Positions 9,713 to 18,786 of a DNA stretch of 64,000 bases are shown here, in pieces. This DNA is from Zhongshania sp. GTDB taxonomy: Bacteria; Pseudomonadota; Gammaproteobacteria; Pseudomonadales; Spongiibacteraceae. A program made the position numbers and the translations under genes. The notes under the pieces were generated by a model. It was not told the origin of the DNA. It did no database searches and saw only the letters and a program-made list of their open reading frames with translations. Every line of letters starts with the position of its first letter. Positions within the stretch are counted from its first letter, which is position 1. The stretch lies in NCBI RefSeq assembly GCF_029212375.1, contig NZ_JARGNU010000002.1:62001-126000 (forward strand), written 5' to 3'.

Positions 9713-10058
9713 ACGCAGTCTATCTTTGCGATAGCAAATGGCTGTTTTCCGCGCCGCTTACCTGCGGCCAAAGTACAGAGTGCGACTCATCGTGTTGCAC
9801 GGCTACATCAGTAGTTCCATTCACTCTGCAGACACATGACCTGTGTTGCGAGATTGCCCGCACCGCGTTATCCCGCGTTGCATATAAGCGCTGCCCTGCA
9901 GCATTTTGGCGTTTCGCCCGGAATTCAGCCGTGTCGGCTGAGCAACCGGTGGTAATGTGTTTCGACATCTTTGTTCTTGTTAATCAGGTTTCGGGCTTGT
10001 GGCTCGGGCTATTTTTTTACAAGTTTTTGCGTATTCAAACTGAATCGAGGGTATTTCA
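9713..10058 (+). other. Long untranslated leader upstream of ilvI
   Basis: This 346-base stretch contains no convincing gene. It has small hairpins, for example GCCGC-TTACCT-GCGGC (9753-9768) and CAGCCG-TGT-CGGCTG (9926-9940), and a 33-codon ORF (9738-9839) with a short Leu/Ile/Val run (RLIVLHGYI). There is no clear terminator-antiterminator pair. Attenuation or Lrp-type control of branched-chain amino acid synthesis is possible but not shown. Confidence 0.35.
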
Positions 10059-11807
10059 GTGGAATTGTTATCTGGCGGCGAAATGATCGCACGGGCCATG
10101 GAAGACGAGGGTGTAGAATTCATCTTTGGCTATCCCGGTGGTGCCGTACTGCATATATACGATGCTTTATTTAAAAGCTGCAAGGTGCCGCATATTTTAG
10201 TGCGTCACGAACAAGCGGCCACTCATGCCGCAGACGGCTATGCTCGTGCCACCGGCAAGCCCGGTGTGGTGCTAGTCACCTCTGGCCCCGGCGCAACCAA
10301 TGCGATAACCGGTATCGCCACCGCCTATATGGACTCCATTCCTATGGTGGTCTTGTCAGGTCAGGTGGCCAGCCACCTGATTGGCGAAGACGCCTTTCAG
10401 GAAACTGATATGCTGGGTATTTCTCGGCCCATCGTTAAGCACAGCTTTCAGGTGCGTCGCACCGAAGATATTCCGGAGATCATTAAAAAGGCCTTTTACA
10501 TTGCCACTACTGGCCGCCCCGGCCCCGTGGTTATCGATCTGCCTAAGGATTTAACCAATCCTCACGACAAGTTTGAGTACAGCTACCCTAAAAAGGTAAA
10601 GCTGCGCTCTTACACGCCAGCAACCCGCGGTCATTCTGGGCAAATTAAAAAGGCGGCAAGCTTACTGCTGTCGGCCAAGCGTCCGATCATCTATGCCGGT
10701 GGTGGCGTAGTGCAGGGCAATGCTTCTGAACAATTGCGGGTATTAGCGCGGGAACTGAATTTCCCCGTAACCCACACCTTGATGGGTTTGGGGGCATTCC
10801 CCGCCAGCGATCGCCAGTTTGTGGGTATGCTGGGTATGCACGGCTTTTACGAAGCCAATAACGCCATGCACCACAGCGATGTGATCTTGGCGGTTGGCGC
10901 GCGTTTTGACGACCGCGTAACCAATACTACCGGCAAATTCTGTCCCGGTGCCAAAATTGTGCATATCGATATCGACCCCGCCGCGATCTCAAAAACCATT
11001 GCTGCCGACGTGCCGATTGTTGGCCCCGTCGATTCAGTACTGAATGATTTGCTGGCCGTTATTCACGAAATGCGTGCGGCGGATACTAGCCTGCCCGACA
11101 AAGACGCGCTTAAGCACTGGTGGAATCAAATCGACGAGTGGCGCGACACTCATGGCCTGTGGGTGCGCCCCCAGTACGACACCAGCACGCCGTTTATTAA
11201 GCCCCAGCAGGTTATTGAAACCCTGTGCAAGGTGACTCACGGTAAAGCCTATGTGGCCTCCGACGTTGGTCAGCACCAAATGTTTGCCGCTCAGTACTAC
11301 AAGTTTGACGAGCCACGTCGCTGGTTGAACTCCGGTGGTCTTGGCACCATGGGCTTTGGTCTACCGGCTGCGATGGGCGCCAAACTGGCCTTCCCCGACG
11401 CGGATGTAGCCTGTGTGACCGGCGAAGGCAGCATTCAAATGAATATTCAGGAGCTGTCGACCTGCGCCCAATACAAGATTCCGGTGAAAATCATCAGTTT
11501 GTATAACGGCTATTTGGGTATGGTTAAGCAGTGGCAAGATATGCAGTACGACGGCCGCTACTCAGAAAGCGTTTACGAAAACTCGCTGCCTGATTTTATC
11601 AAACTGGCTGAAGCCTATGGCCACGTCGGTATTCAAGTCACCAAGTTAAGTGATTTGGAAGATGCCATGAAAGAGGCCTTTGCCCGTAAGAATGATCTGG
11701 TGTTTATGGATATTCACGTAGACCCACACGAGCATGTATACCCAATGCATATTGCCCCCAACGGCAGCATGCGCGATATGTGGCTGAGCAAAACGGAGCG
11801 GACCTGA
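10059..11807 (+). CDS. ilvI: Acetolactate synthase large subunit
   Basis: Catalytic subunit of acetohydroxyacid synthase, the first common step of valine, leucine and isoleucine synthesis; uses thiamine diphosphate, FAD and Mg2+. The 582-residue protein has the N-terminal TPP domain with the catalytic Glu in [14 protein letters not shown], the central FAD-associated domain, and the C-terminal TPP/Mg motif beginning GEGSIQMN. Start is GTG at 10059, supported by GAGG eight bases upstream. The small subunit gene begins one base after the stop. Sequence resembles the IlvI (AHAS III) and biosynthetic IlvB types; ilvI is chosen because the partner is IlvH-like in length. Confidence 0.93.
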   Translation: MELLSGGEMIARAMEDEGVEFIFGYPGGAVLHIYDALFKSCKVPHILVRHEQAATHAADGYARATGKPGVVLVTSGPGATNAITGIATAYMDSIPMVVLSGQVASHLIGEDAFQETDMLGISRPIVKHSFQVRRTEDIPEIIKKAFYIATTGRPGPVVIDLPKDLTNPHDKFEYSYPKKVKLRSYTPATRGHSGQIKKAASLLLSAKRPIIYAGGGVVQGNASEQLRVLARELNFPVTHTLMGLGAFPASDRQFVGMLGMHGFYEANNAMHHSDVILAVGARFDDRVTNTTGKFCPGAKIVHIDIDPAAISKTIAADVPIVGPVDSVLNDLLAVIHEMRAADTSLPDKDALKHWWNQIDEWRDTHGLWVRPQYDTSTPFIKPQQVIETLCKVTHGKAYVASDVGQHQMFAAQYYKFDEPRRWLNSGGLGTMGFGLPAAMGAKLAFPDADVACVTGEGSIQMNIQELSTCAQYKIPVKIISLYNGYLGMVKQWQDMQYDGRYSESVYENSLPDFIKLAEAYGHVGIQVTKLSDLEDAMKEAFARKNDLVFMDIHVDPHEHVYPMHIAPNGSMRDMWLSKTERT

Positions 11808-11808
11808 C

Positions 11809-12303
11809 ATGATGCGACACATAATTTCGGTATTGTTGGAAAATGAGCCGGGTGCCCTGTCGCGGGTAGTAGGTTTGTTCTCTCAGCGCGGTTACAACAT
11901 TGAGACCCTCAACGTTGCGCCTACAGAAGACCCAACCCTATCGCGTTTAACCCTAACCACAATTGGCGACGACCACAAAATTGAACAGATCACCAAACAC
12001 CTCAATCGCCTGATTGACGTGGTGAAATTGGTAGATTTGTCTGAAGGTGCTCACATTGAGCGTGAACTGATGTTGGTTAAAGTGCGTGCCACCGGCGCTC
12101 AGCGCGCAGAAATTAAGCGCTGCACCGATATCTTTCGCGGCCAAATCGTCGACGTTGGCCCCAGCGTGTACACCATTCAAGTGACTGGCGCAGCAGACAA
12201 GCTCGACTCCTTCCTAGAGGCCGTTGGTGAAGCGGCGATCATGGAAGTCGTGCGCAGCGGTGTTTCTGGTATTGCTCGGGGTGAGAAAATATTGAGTCTT
12301 TAA
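11809..12303 (+). CDS. ilvH: Acetolactate synthase small (regulatory) subunit
   Basis: The 164-residue protein has an N-terminal ACT domain (about 1-78, starting RHIISVLLENEPGALSRVVGLFSQRGYNI) that binds valine for feedback inhibition, and a C-terminal ALS_ss_C domain (about 85-160). Length and sequence match IlvH/IlvN of the long type. It follows ilvI with a single intervening base and is closed by a strong intrinsic terminator, so ilvIH is a self-contained operon. Confidence 0.94.
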   Translation: MMRHIISVLLENEPGALSRVVGLFSQRGYNIETLNVAPTEDPTLSRLTLTTIGDDHKIEQITKHLNRLIDVVKLVDLSEGAHIERELMLVKVRATGAQRAEIKRCTDIFRGQIVDVGPSVYTIQVTGAADKLDSFLEAVGEAAIMEVVRSGVSGIARGEKILSL

Positions 12304-12324
12304 ATAGGGCTTGAGTGATTGATG

Positions 12325-12349
12325 AGGCGCCTTCGGGCGCCTTTTTTTT
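12325..12349 (+). terminator. Intrinsic terminator of ilvIH
   Basis: Perfect stem AGGCGCC / GGCGCCT closed by a TTCG tetraloop, followed by eight T residues, 22 bases after the ilvH stop. Confidence 0.93.
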
Positions 12350-12588
12350 GGCTGGATATTGGTGATTAAGCTGATTAATTAATGCACTTGGGTTTATTTT
12401 GCTGCTTATATTGGTTAAGTTATTTAACGCTGATTATTGAGTTTTAGAAGTTAGTAGGCCAGCAATTGAGGCATAAGTTCTAGATTTCGATATCATTTTA
12501 ATTGAAGTGCGAAATTAATCTAGTTGGCGGTTCCGCGCAGTTATTACTTTGTACACTTGCGTCAATTTTAAAATGAAAGGGAAGGGAA

Positions 12589-14460
12589 ATGGATCTTCAA
12601 ATGAAGAATGTGAATGTTTTGCGGTTTAAATCGCTTGTTGTTGGCCTTGTGTCGGCTAGCATACTACCGGGGTGTTTTAACGACAGCAAAGCGAAATCGC
12701 CTGCAGTAGTAGAAACCAGTTCCTTTAGAGTGCAAATGGTTGACCAAAGCGGTGCACGCTTAAGTACGGGCAGCATCAGAATCGTTGATGCCGTGGGTGG
12801 CGATGGCGATGCACCACGTTTTTCCCTAGCATCAGATGATAATTCTAAAACGGATTACAGCGTTGTTGACGATGCCGTTGCTGGGACGGGTGGGGTAGTT
12901 GACCTTAATTTGTTGTCTACTTCGCCACTTATTAGCGATGATCCATTAGATGTCGTTTTTGTCGGTTCAGCGCCAAATTTTGTATCCAGCAGCTCTTTAC
13001 AAAGTATTACGGCTCCGGGTGATTACCTTATAACTATCACCCTGACCGCAATAAATTCTCCAGCGTCTGTTCCTGTTGCAAGTCAATCTGCTACTGGCAG
13101 TGCAACGTCAGCTGGCGGTGTGACTAATACGGTAGCCGATATTTCCAGTAGTACGATTACGCGAGCCGCTGATAGTGTTAGCAATACTGCCGCTGTAAAA
13201 GGCACGACGTCGGTAACCGTTCCCGCTGGTACGCAATTAAAAACAAGCACTGGCGCGCCGGCGGCTCCTGGCGAACTCACGTTAACGGTGGTGCATTTTG
13301 ATAATGATACCGGTGCCGATGTTGATCCCGACTTTGTGCCGTCGAACGGCTCCTTGGCACTGTTTCCCGGTGGTTTGGATACAACAATAGAGGACGATGA
13401 CCCGAGTACGCCCGAATCAGGTTCATTTTCATCGGCAGGTTTTGCGGCAATTGAATTGCGGGATTCAAACGGTGATTTAATTACTGAATTCAGCGGTAAT
13501 CCCGTTTCAATTGAAATTACTATACCCGCAGGCACTCCATTTCCTGCAGGTGCAACTGGAGCGGGATTGGTTGATACAGCACCTGTTGGCACTGTAAACG
13601 CTGGCGATACGGTACCCGTATGGACCTACAACGAATTGACGGGAAAATGGAAGCCGCAATTAGATCCAGATACAGGTTTGCCTATCATCGCGACGGTTGA
13701 GAGTAAGTCCGACAACACCTTATTTGTTTCTTTTGAAACCGATCATCTAACGTATTTTAATCTGGATTACTGGTATAACTACTGTAACTCTAGTGTTTAT
13801 GCTCCGGCGAGTTTTAATGTCATTGATGCCGCTGGTCAGCCAAATGCGCGGCAGTTTTCTCTGTCGTACTACCAAAGTAGCGGTGGTTGGGCGCGGACTA
13901 AACGCGCATATTCTTTGGATACATTCTCTTCGGTTGATGTGTACCGAGCACCGAACTTCCCAGTGGTGTTTGAGCTTAAAGAAGGCAGTGAGAGCCTAAT
14001 TGCGACTTTTGAGCCCGCCGCTGGCGACCCGATACTGTCTCAAAATGGTAAGCTTTCGCTGAGTAATATCTGTGAATTGGACGGTGGGACGATAAAGTTA
14101 AACAAAACTAACCCCGGCGCCCCGACAAATATTCCCGTTGATTTTACGGTAGTTAATTCGTGTAGTGATGTTCCTGGTGAATTCATTGCAGTTTCAGATG
14201 CCACGGGATTTGTAACAGGTGGTGACAGCAGTGTAGTAAATGTTCCTTTGGGCGCGTCGACAGGCACAGGTATCGTAAATTTAAGTTCTAATGTGGACTT
14301 TATTTTTTCTGCGACGGCAGGCGGAAGCACAAATTCAACGCCGACTTTTACACCCGCACAAGTGAGTGAAAATGGTGTTCGGTTAGTGCTCGGTAGTCAA
14401 ACATGTATCACAACCACGGGTGGAACTGGCGCTACAGGTACAGCCGGTACGGCATTGTAG
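12589..14460 (+). CDS. Large predicted lipoprotein with beta-sandwich-like repeats
   Basis: A 623-residue protein of unknown function. A signal segment ends in ILPGC (Cys29), a lipobox with an unusual Pro at -3 relative to Cys. The mature protein is Ser/Thr/Asp/Gly-rich and looks like tandem beta domains. The central segment (VPVWTYNELTGKW ... FETDHLTYFNLDYW, about residues 340-400) resembles a pattern found in bacterial surface proteins, where a GDTVPVW strand precedes an SHLTYF-type motif. The ATG at 12589 has AAAGGGAAGGG directly upstream; an in-frame ATG at 12601 is an alternative. The gene is monocistronic: a 240-base AT-rich region lies before it and a terminator after it. Surface or cell-envelope role is inferred. 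Confidence 0.65.
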   Translation: MDLQMKNVNVLRFKSLVVGLVSASILPGCFNDSKAKSPAVVETSSFRVQMVDQSGARLSTGSIRIVDAVGGDGDAPRFSLASDDNSKTDYSVVDDAVAGTGGVVDLNLLSTSPLISDDPLDVVFVGSAPNFVSSSSLQSITAPGDYLITITLTAINSPASVPVASQSATGSATSAGGVTNTVADISSSTITRAADSVSNTAAVKGTTSVTVPAGTQLKTSTGAPAAPGELTLTVVHFDNDTGADVDPDFVPSNGSLALFPGGLDTTIEDDDPSTPESGSFSSAGFAAIELRDSNGDLITEFSGNPVSIEITIPAGTPFPAGATGAGLVDTAPVGTVNAGDTVPVWTYNELTGKWKPQLDPDTGLPIIATVESKSDNTLFVSFETDHLTYFNLDYWYNYCNSSVYAPASFNVIDAAGQPNARQFSLSYYQSSGGWARTKRAYSLDTFSSVDVYRAPNFPVVFELKEGSESLIATFEPAAGDPILSQNGKLSLSNICELDGGTIKLNKTNPGAPTNIPVDFTVVNSCSDVPGEFIAVSDATGFVTGGDSSVVNVPLGASTGTGIVNLSSNVDFIFSATAGGSTNSTPTFTPAQVSENGVRLVLGSQTCITTTGGTGATGTAGTAL

Positions 14461-14490
14461 TCGGATACGTAATAATATGATGATGCGTAA

Positions 14491-14519
14491 AAAGGGCGGT
14501 TAATCACCGCCCTTTTTTT
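14491..14519 (+). terminator. Intrinsic terminator after the large lipoprotein gene
   Basis: Stem AAAGGGCGGT / ACCGCCCTTT with loop TAATC and a run of seven T, 30 bases after the stop codon. From here to about 14797 I see no further gene or clear signal. Confidence 0.92.
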
Positions 14520-14797
14520 GATAGCTCTTTATTAAAAATGCGTATTTGAAGCTAAATTGATATGGTGGTTGGCTAGACTTGGAATGCGAAATTGCAAGGG
14601 GTTTACTCTACAAATAGTCAATCATCTATGCAAAATACTAAATCTTATTGGTGTGACATGATCCGCTAGGAAAAACACTCGATCAGATTCTCGCTGAGTC
14701 CAAAGAATAGCGCTGAGTCGTCTACTTTACTCGGGAAGTCCAAAATGAGACTGGGGACTGTAGATAAAACTGTATAACTGCCCGTGGATTTAAGTAG

Positions 14798-15234
14798 TTA
14801 GGCCGTTATCTTCAGAATTGACTCGCCCTCGTTTAAACCAAATCGCTCACGTAGGCCATCATAGACATTGCTTTTGTCAGCGTTGCTGAGCGAACTGCCA
14901 CTAAACTGCTCTAATAATGAATCTAAGTAATCTACCAGTTCAATGAAGTCAACTTGCGTTCCATTGGTTTGAGTTTGCGCTGGTGGCGCGCTTCTGGCGA
15001 GGCCGCCTATTGCACGAGCGTCGAAACCGGCATCGGCAAGCGTGCTAGCCAGCTCTTTGCTAGGGTTAATACCAGCCGCGGTGAATGTCTCGACAATTTC
15101 CAATGCTTGAGCTTGTCGGCATAGATCTTTCCTAGGGTGTCGTTAATCAATATCCTTTGTTCATCGCTTAACGTCGACGCTATACTTTGGTCTTGACGGG
15201 GTGGCGGTGGTGCGCTTGATAGGGAATTTATCAT
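14798..15234 (-). pseudogene. Frameshifted small helical protein gene
   Basis: Two overlapping ORFs (15234 down to about 15110, and 15103 down to 14798) read as one protein if a single base is restored near 15105-15110. Joined, they give an N-terminal helix (STLSDEQRILINDTLGKIYADKLK) running into ALEIVETFTAAGINPSKELASTLADAGFDARAIG. That combined stretch resembles small bacterial proteins with the pattern D-x-L-x-x-A-x-x-I-x-x-x-F-x-x-A-G-I-x-P-x-x-x-L, which I know only as uncharacterised. The shift looks like loss of one base after GACAAGCTCAA. The upstream neighbour on the same strand is also broken, supporting decay rather than a sequencing error alone. Confidence 0.55.
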
Positions 15235-15272
15235 CGTATCGCTCTCTTGGCTGATTGGGTAACTAGGGAAAA

Positions 15273-15542
15273 TTAGTCGGGTCTTTTTCCATCGCGACGC
15301 GGTGGTTTGTGCTCGGCTAGCTCTGTTTCGCTGATAAGTCCATCGCCGTCGGTATCAATAGACTTAAAAATAACTTCGTGATCACCGTGTGGCACTTCTT
15401 TTTGCTTAAATTCTTCTAGCGTTATAGCGCCGTCTTGATTCAAATCTAATTCTGCGAAGGGTGGTGGCCCACGACGTCCCTAATTTTCATCTCCGCGTGC
15501 ACGGGGCTCAGCGCATGCAATGGCGCTGATTGCCGCCCATCG
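15273..15542 (-). pseudogene. Truncated EF-hand protein gene
   Basis: Reading the minus strand gives two EF-hand calcium loops, DLNQDGAITLEE and DTDGDGLISETE, then a Lys/Arg/Pro-rich tail ending at 15273. Upstream in the same frame lies what looks like the end of a signal peptide (AAISAIACA) and then a TAG stop just before GRRGPPPF. The start codon and first part of the signal peptide are absent: the frame runs straight back into the hipA stop codon. So the gene has lost its 5' end and also carries an in-frame stop. No usable ATG or GTG precedes the EF-hands. It is too short for the ORF track. Confidence 0.65.
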
Positions 15543-16787
15543 CTAAAATCCTTCCATCGCGAAAGGGTTCAGCAGCTGCCGGCGCCATAGCATCGAGCGA
15601 TCGGTCTTTGACAGGGCGGCCTCATCGGCTATCGTATGCCACTCAGTTTCGATTACCTGAATCTGCTGCTCGGCAATCGCTCTCGCCTCAGGGGCAGATA
15701 ATAGAAAGTAATTCGCGGCCCCTATGCAGTGCACCAATTGGCTGAGTCGTTGCCCTTCATAGATGCTCATGCCTTGGGTGGCTTCACCACCAGTGCGAAG
15801 CTGCGGACAGATATCATACGCCGGCGTTAAGCGTACGTATCCCTGCTCGCAGAATACAGCGTGATTACGCGCGTGATCGTCTGTGTTGCCGCACAATATA
15901 TTGAATATCAGCCTTGAAAACAGCTCACGCAAATCCACTTTGGGCTGATCGCTGTTGGCCCTTAACCACTGAGCAAAATTGCTGTAACTAGCATAGGGTG
16001 CCTCCATTTCATCCAAGTCGAGTACCGTTAGCGCAGACACCACGCCGCGCCGGCACCAGCCGCCGTTGTGCCAGTGACGGTCGAATCTTTCAACCAGCAA
16101 TACGTCTCTGCCGATGCTTTGCGTGAGTGACACCTCGGCCACATTGAGCCCGCAAGCGGCGGCTAGGCGCATACTGAGGAACTCATACTTCACCAAGGGG
16201 TATGTGTCAGTGCTAGAAGAGAACTTGGCAATATATTTTTTGTCGCGGCCGTTCAGCAGTGACTTGGGCCGCGCACCGCCAATGGCTGTGCCGTGCTGCA
16301 GTGCCTCGGCCAAGCCAGCGGGCAGTGGAATGTTGTTCTGCAGCATCTGAACGGCGCTGTGCAATTCATCTAGAGTGGCGCTGTTTTGCCGCGCAACGTA
16401 CTCTGTTGGCGAGTCTTGGAAATCAAGGCGCCCGATGCGGTCGGAACCCGATTCGCGAAGAAATACTAGCTCAGATTCGTCACCTGTATCCATCTCCCGT
16501 GAGTCATCGCCGTATAGACGATTCAAAATAACATGGCGCCCCCAAGAATCTGGGGCCCCGTCGCGCAGACAGCCGGCGAGGCGTTTTGGTGGCTTAGGTT
16601 CTTGGGGGCCTGATACCAATGGCAACTCGTCGATAAAGATGGGAACTGCTTCTTTTCGGTTAAGGTAACTTTTACCATAGGCAAAAACCAAGCTGTCACC
16701 CGATTGCTGAATTACGCCGGCCACCACTGGCTTTACCTCTTTGGGCAGCCAGATCCACACATATAATACGCTCGATTTAGAAATCAT
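15543..16787 (-). CDS. hipA: HipA-family serine/threonine kinase toxin
   Basis: The 414-residue protein has the HipA layout: an N-terminal Couple_hipA-type domain (about 1-110), then a kinase core with GGARPKSLL (ATP-binding loop), KYIAKFSS (Lys for ATP), LLVERFDRH, the catalytic GNTDDHARNHAVF, and YDICPQ in place of DFD. All motifs expected for an active kinase are present. In E. coli HipA phosphorylates glutamyl-tRNA synthetase and causes growth arrest; the target here is unknown. It overlaps the upstream hipB-like gene by 11 bases, the normal antitoxin-first order. Its stop is directly followed by a 5'-truncated EF-hand gene, suggesting the module was inserted here. Confidence 0.88.
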   Translation of the reverse strand: MISKSSVLYVWIWLPKEVKPVVAGVIQQSGDSLVFAYGKSYLNRKEAVPIFIDELPLVSGPQEPKPPKRLAGCLRDGAPDSWGRHVILNRLYGDDSREMDTGDESELVFLRESGSDRIGRLDFQDSPTEYVARQNSATLDELHSAVQMLQNNIPLPAGLAEALQHGTAIGGARPKSLLNGRDKKYIAKFSSSTDTYPLVKYEFLSMRLAAACGLNVAEVSLTQSIGRDVLLVERFDRHWHNGGWCRRGVVSALTVLDLDEMEAPYASYSNFAQWLRANSDQPKVDLRELFSRLIFNILCGNTDDHARNHAVFCEQGYVRLTPAYDICPQLRTGGEATQGMSIYEGQRLSQLVHCIGAANYFLLSAPEARAIAEQQIQVIETEWHTIADEAALSKTDRSMLWRRQLLNPFAMEGF

Positions 16788-17118
16788 CGTTCATCACCGG
16801 TGTAGTGTCATGAATGCGCTTTGGCAGCAGCGGCGCCTTTTCGCGCGCGCTCGTCAGGCGCTCTCGGCGCTTGTCGCCAAACAACGAGACACCGACTAGG
16901 CTAGCCATTTCGAAGACTAGGCCGACTTCGGCCTTCGGGTGACCTTTTTCAATACGTCGAACGGTACCGCGGGAGACGCCAGCGTGCTCCGCTAACTTGC
17001 CCTCGGACCACTTTCGGGCCTTGCGTGCGGCTGCAATCTCTAAGCCCATTAGCTCAAGTGCTTCTTTGGTCATTGGCGAATAGGTGCGAATATGTTGTGT
17101 ATTTGCCTTTTGGTTCAC
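16777..17118 (-). CDS. hipB: HipB-like XRE-family antitoxin
   Basis: DNA-binding antitoxin partner of the adjacent HipA kinase. It has an XRE helix-turn-helix (about residues 25-80, including LGLEIAAARKARKWSEGKLAEHAGVSRGTVRRIEKG, seen here in short form as LAEHAGVSRGTVRRIE). The ORF track starts at 17223, but I favour the GTG at 17118 (113 residues) because GGAGG lies five bases upstream and the extra N-terminal residues look random. The C-terminal tail is basic and ends MNDDF. The gene overlaps hipA by 11 bases. Autoregulation is likely, given paired direct repeats upstream. Confidence 0.82.
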   Translation of the reverse strand: MNQKANTQHIRTYSPMTKEALELMGLEIAAARKARKWSEGKLAEHAGVSRGTVRRIEKGHPKAEVGLVFEMASLVGVSLFGDKRRERLTSAREKAPLLPKRIHDTTPVMNDDF

Positions 17119-17197
17119 GGCCACCTCCGAGAATGACGGTATTATCTCCAGCATAGCATCTAAACCTGTTTTGAATAAGCTGACGTGTACCGCATGA

Positions 17198-17236
17198 AGT
17201 ACATTAAGTCGATAATATACCATGCTTAGTACATTA
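17198..17236. promoter_or_regulatory. Paired direct repeats, candidate hipBA operator
   Basis: AGTACATTA occurs at 17198-17206 and again at 17228-17236, so the starts are 30 bases apart, about three helical turns. The repeats lie 80-118 bases upstream of the favoured hipB GTG. No clear -35/-10 pair is visible, but TATATT on the minus strand falls between the copies. Confidence 0.45.
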
Positions 17237-17762
17237 TTCTTATGAGGTGGCTCCTCGCTAGGTGTCTGCTAAAGGGTAGGTTTGGCCACCGACATTCTGC
17301 TGCCTACTTTAGGCACAAGCGCGAGTCAGCTTACTTAGTTTCAGGGTAGGGCCGTCGTTGAGGTGTTGAGCTTCAAATTTCAAAATTGGGGGAAAAGATC
17401 CTTTTTATCGACACGCTTAAACTAGGAATTACAAAAATTGCGGCTGGCTCTATCCAGAAACTACTTTGGCGAATATGTCTGCGTCGCAACAGAGCCCGTG
17501 AATCCGTGCAGTGGATATACCTTGGGAAAAGTATGCGGTCTTGAATTGTTGTAAGCCCATCAGTCTTGTTGGATATGATGGTGGGGTCGCGGTAATTAAC
17601 GGAAAGCCATAGCTAATGTTTTAGTAAGTTTACATAAAGGGGGTGTAAAAGTGCCGGCCCTAAGCTTGCTTCCTGAAAATTAGCGACGACAACTAACCTG
17701 ACACCGGCCGCCGTAGGAACTACTTCAGATTGCATTGCTCCACCGTTAATGGGATTGTAAAG
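17237..17762. other. Intergenic region without a supported gene
   Basis: Between the hipBA operator and the transglutaminase-like gene I find no convincing coding region. The ORF at 17613-17873 (minus) overlaps the start of the real plus-strand gene and has no family resemblance. Confidence 0.5.
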
Positions 17763-17800
17763 GCTCAAAAGCACTTTCGTTGTAACGCAAACTTTTGAGC
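17763..17800. promoter_or_regulatory. Nested inverted repeat upstream of the transglutaminase-like gene
   Basis: GCTCAAAAG (17763-17771) and CTTTTGAGC (17792-17800) form a perfect 9-base inverted repeat. A smaller palindrome, CGTT-GT-AACG, lies inside (17779-17788). It ends 42 bases before the start codon, so it may be an operator or an mRNA hairpin. Confidence 0.4.
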
Positions 17801-17842
17801 AGTATTTAGCCTCGACTATTACGATTTCCCACTGGTAGCAAT

Positions 17843-18694
17843 ATGCAGCGCTATAAAATTCTTCACCGCACATACTATAATTTTTCCGATAAGGTGCAGC
17901 TTGGGCCGCATTATCTGCGCCTGCGTCCGCGGGAAGACTACGAATTACGCATAGAATCTTTTTCGCTCACTATTACGCCAAGTGCAAACCTGCGCTGGCA
18001 CCGCGACGCCGAGGGAAATTCTGTCGCCACTGCCACCTTCGATGCGCCTGCCCAGCAGTTGGTATTTGAAAGTGAGCTGATCATAGAGCAATACAATGAA
18101 TCGCCCTTAAATTTTATGGTTGCCGATTACGCCATCAACTACCCCTTTAGTTACACTCAAGATGATCAAGTGCTACTAAGCCCCTATATGCAATTGCCAG
18201 ACCTAGATACCCAGCAACAGCTTAAGCAGTGGACGGGCCAGCTTTGGCAGGCAGGTGAAAAAATTCAGACTTACACCGCGCTACAGCGAATCGCCAGTCA
18301 GATATTTCAAAACCTCAGTTATAAAGTAAGAGAGGAACCTGGTGTGCAAACGGCTAAAGAAACACTGGCCTGCAATACTGGTTCGTGCCGCGATTTTGCT
18401 CAGTTGTTTATGGACGCGGCAAAATGCATGGGACTTGCTGCGCGCTTTGTTACCGGTTACTTGCACGCCCCTGGGCTCGATGCTGCTGGCGCCACTCATG
18501 CCTGGGCAGAGGTTTATTTGCCAGGTGCAGGCTGGAAGGGCTTCGACCCGACTATTGGCGAAATGGCCGGCACGGATCATATTCCGGTGGCGGTTGCGCG
18601 GCTGTCTAAATCAGTTCCACCTATCGAAGGTTCGTTTACCGGCGAGCCGGAATCTTCATTGGATGTGGGGGTGTGGGTGAGTAAGCTACTCTAG
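17843..18694 (+). CDS. Transglutaminase-like cysteine peptidase family protein
   Basis: The 283-residue protein has the bacterial transglutaminase N-terminal domain (about 1-85, opening YKILHRTYYNFSDKVQLGPHYLRLRPR) and a transglutaminase-like core. The catalytic triad is visible: Cys in NTGSCRDFAQL, His in ATHAWAEVYLP, Asp in GFDPTIG. No signal peptide, so it is cytoplasmic. Proteins of this type are predicted proteases or amidases and are often found with circularly permuted ATP-grasp and alpha-E partners; neither partner is here, so the gene stands alone. Shine-Dalgarno is weak. Confidence 0.85.
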   Translation: MQRYKILHRTYYNFSDKVQLGPHYLRLRPREDYELRIESFSLTITPSANLRWHRDAEGNSVATATFDAPAQQLVFESELIIEQYNESPLNFMVADYAINYPFSYTQDDQVLLSPYMQLPDLDTQQQLKQWTGQLWQAGEKIQTYTALQRIASQIFQNLSYKVREEPGVQTAKETLACNTGSCRDFAQLFMDAAKCMGLAARFVTGYLHAPGLDAAGATHAWAEVYLPGAGWKGFDPTIGEMAGTDHIPVAVARLSKSVPPIEGSFTGEPESSLDVGVWVSKLL

Positions 18695-18786
18695 CGAGGG
18701 TCGCTATTCAGGGTCTAGTATGCGCAGGTTAATTTAAATGCACAGCGACAGGCATATTGTCGCTCGCTCACAAGGAGTGGACAACG

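Noticed and set aside
9720-9968. 82-codon minus-strand ORF in the ilvI leader
   Set aside because: No Shine-Dalgarno, no family resemblance and poor codon pattern; better explained as leader DNA.
14690-14800. Possible insertion-sequence end (GACTGTAGATAAAACTGT region)
   Set aside because: No matching inverted end, target duplication or transposase fragment could be found.
17613-17873. 86-codon minus-strand ORF upstream of the transglutaminase-like gene
   Set aside because: Overlaps the real start of the plus-strand gene and shows no recognisable domain.
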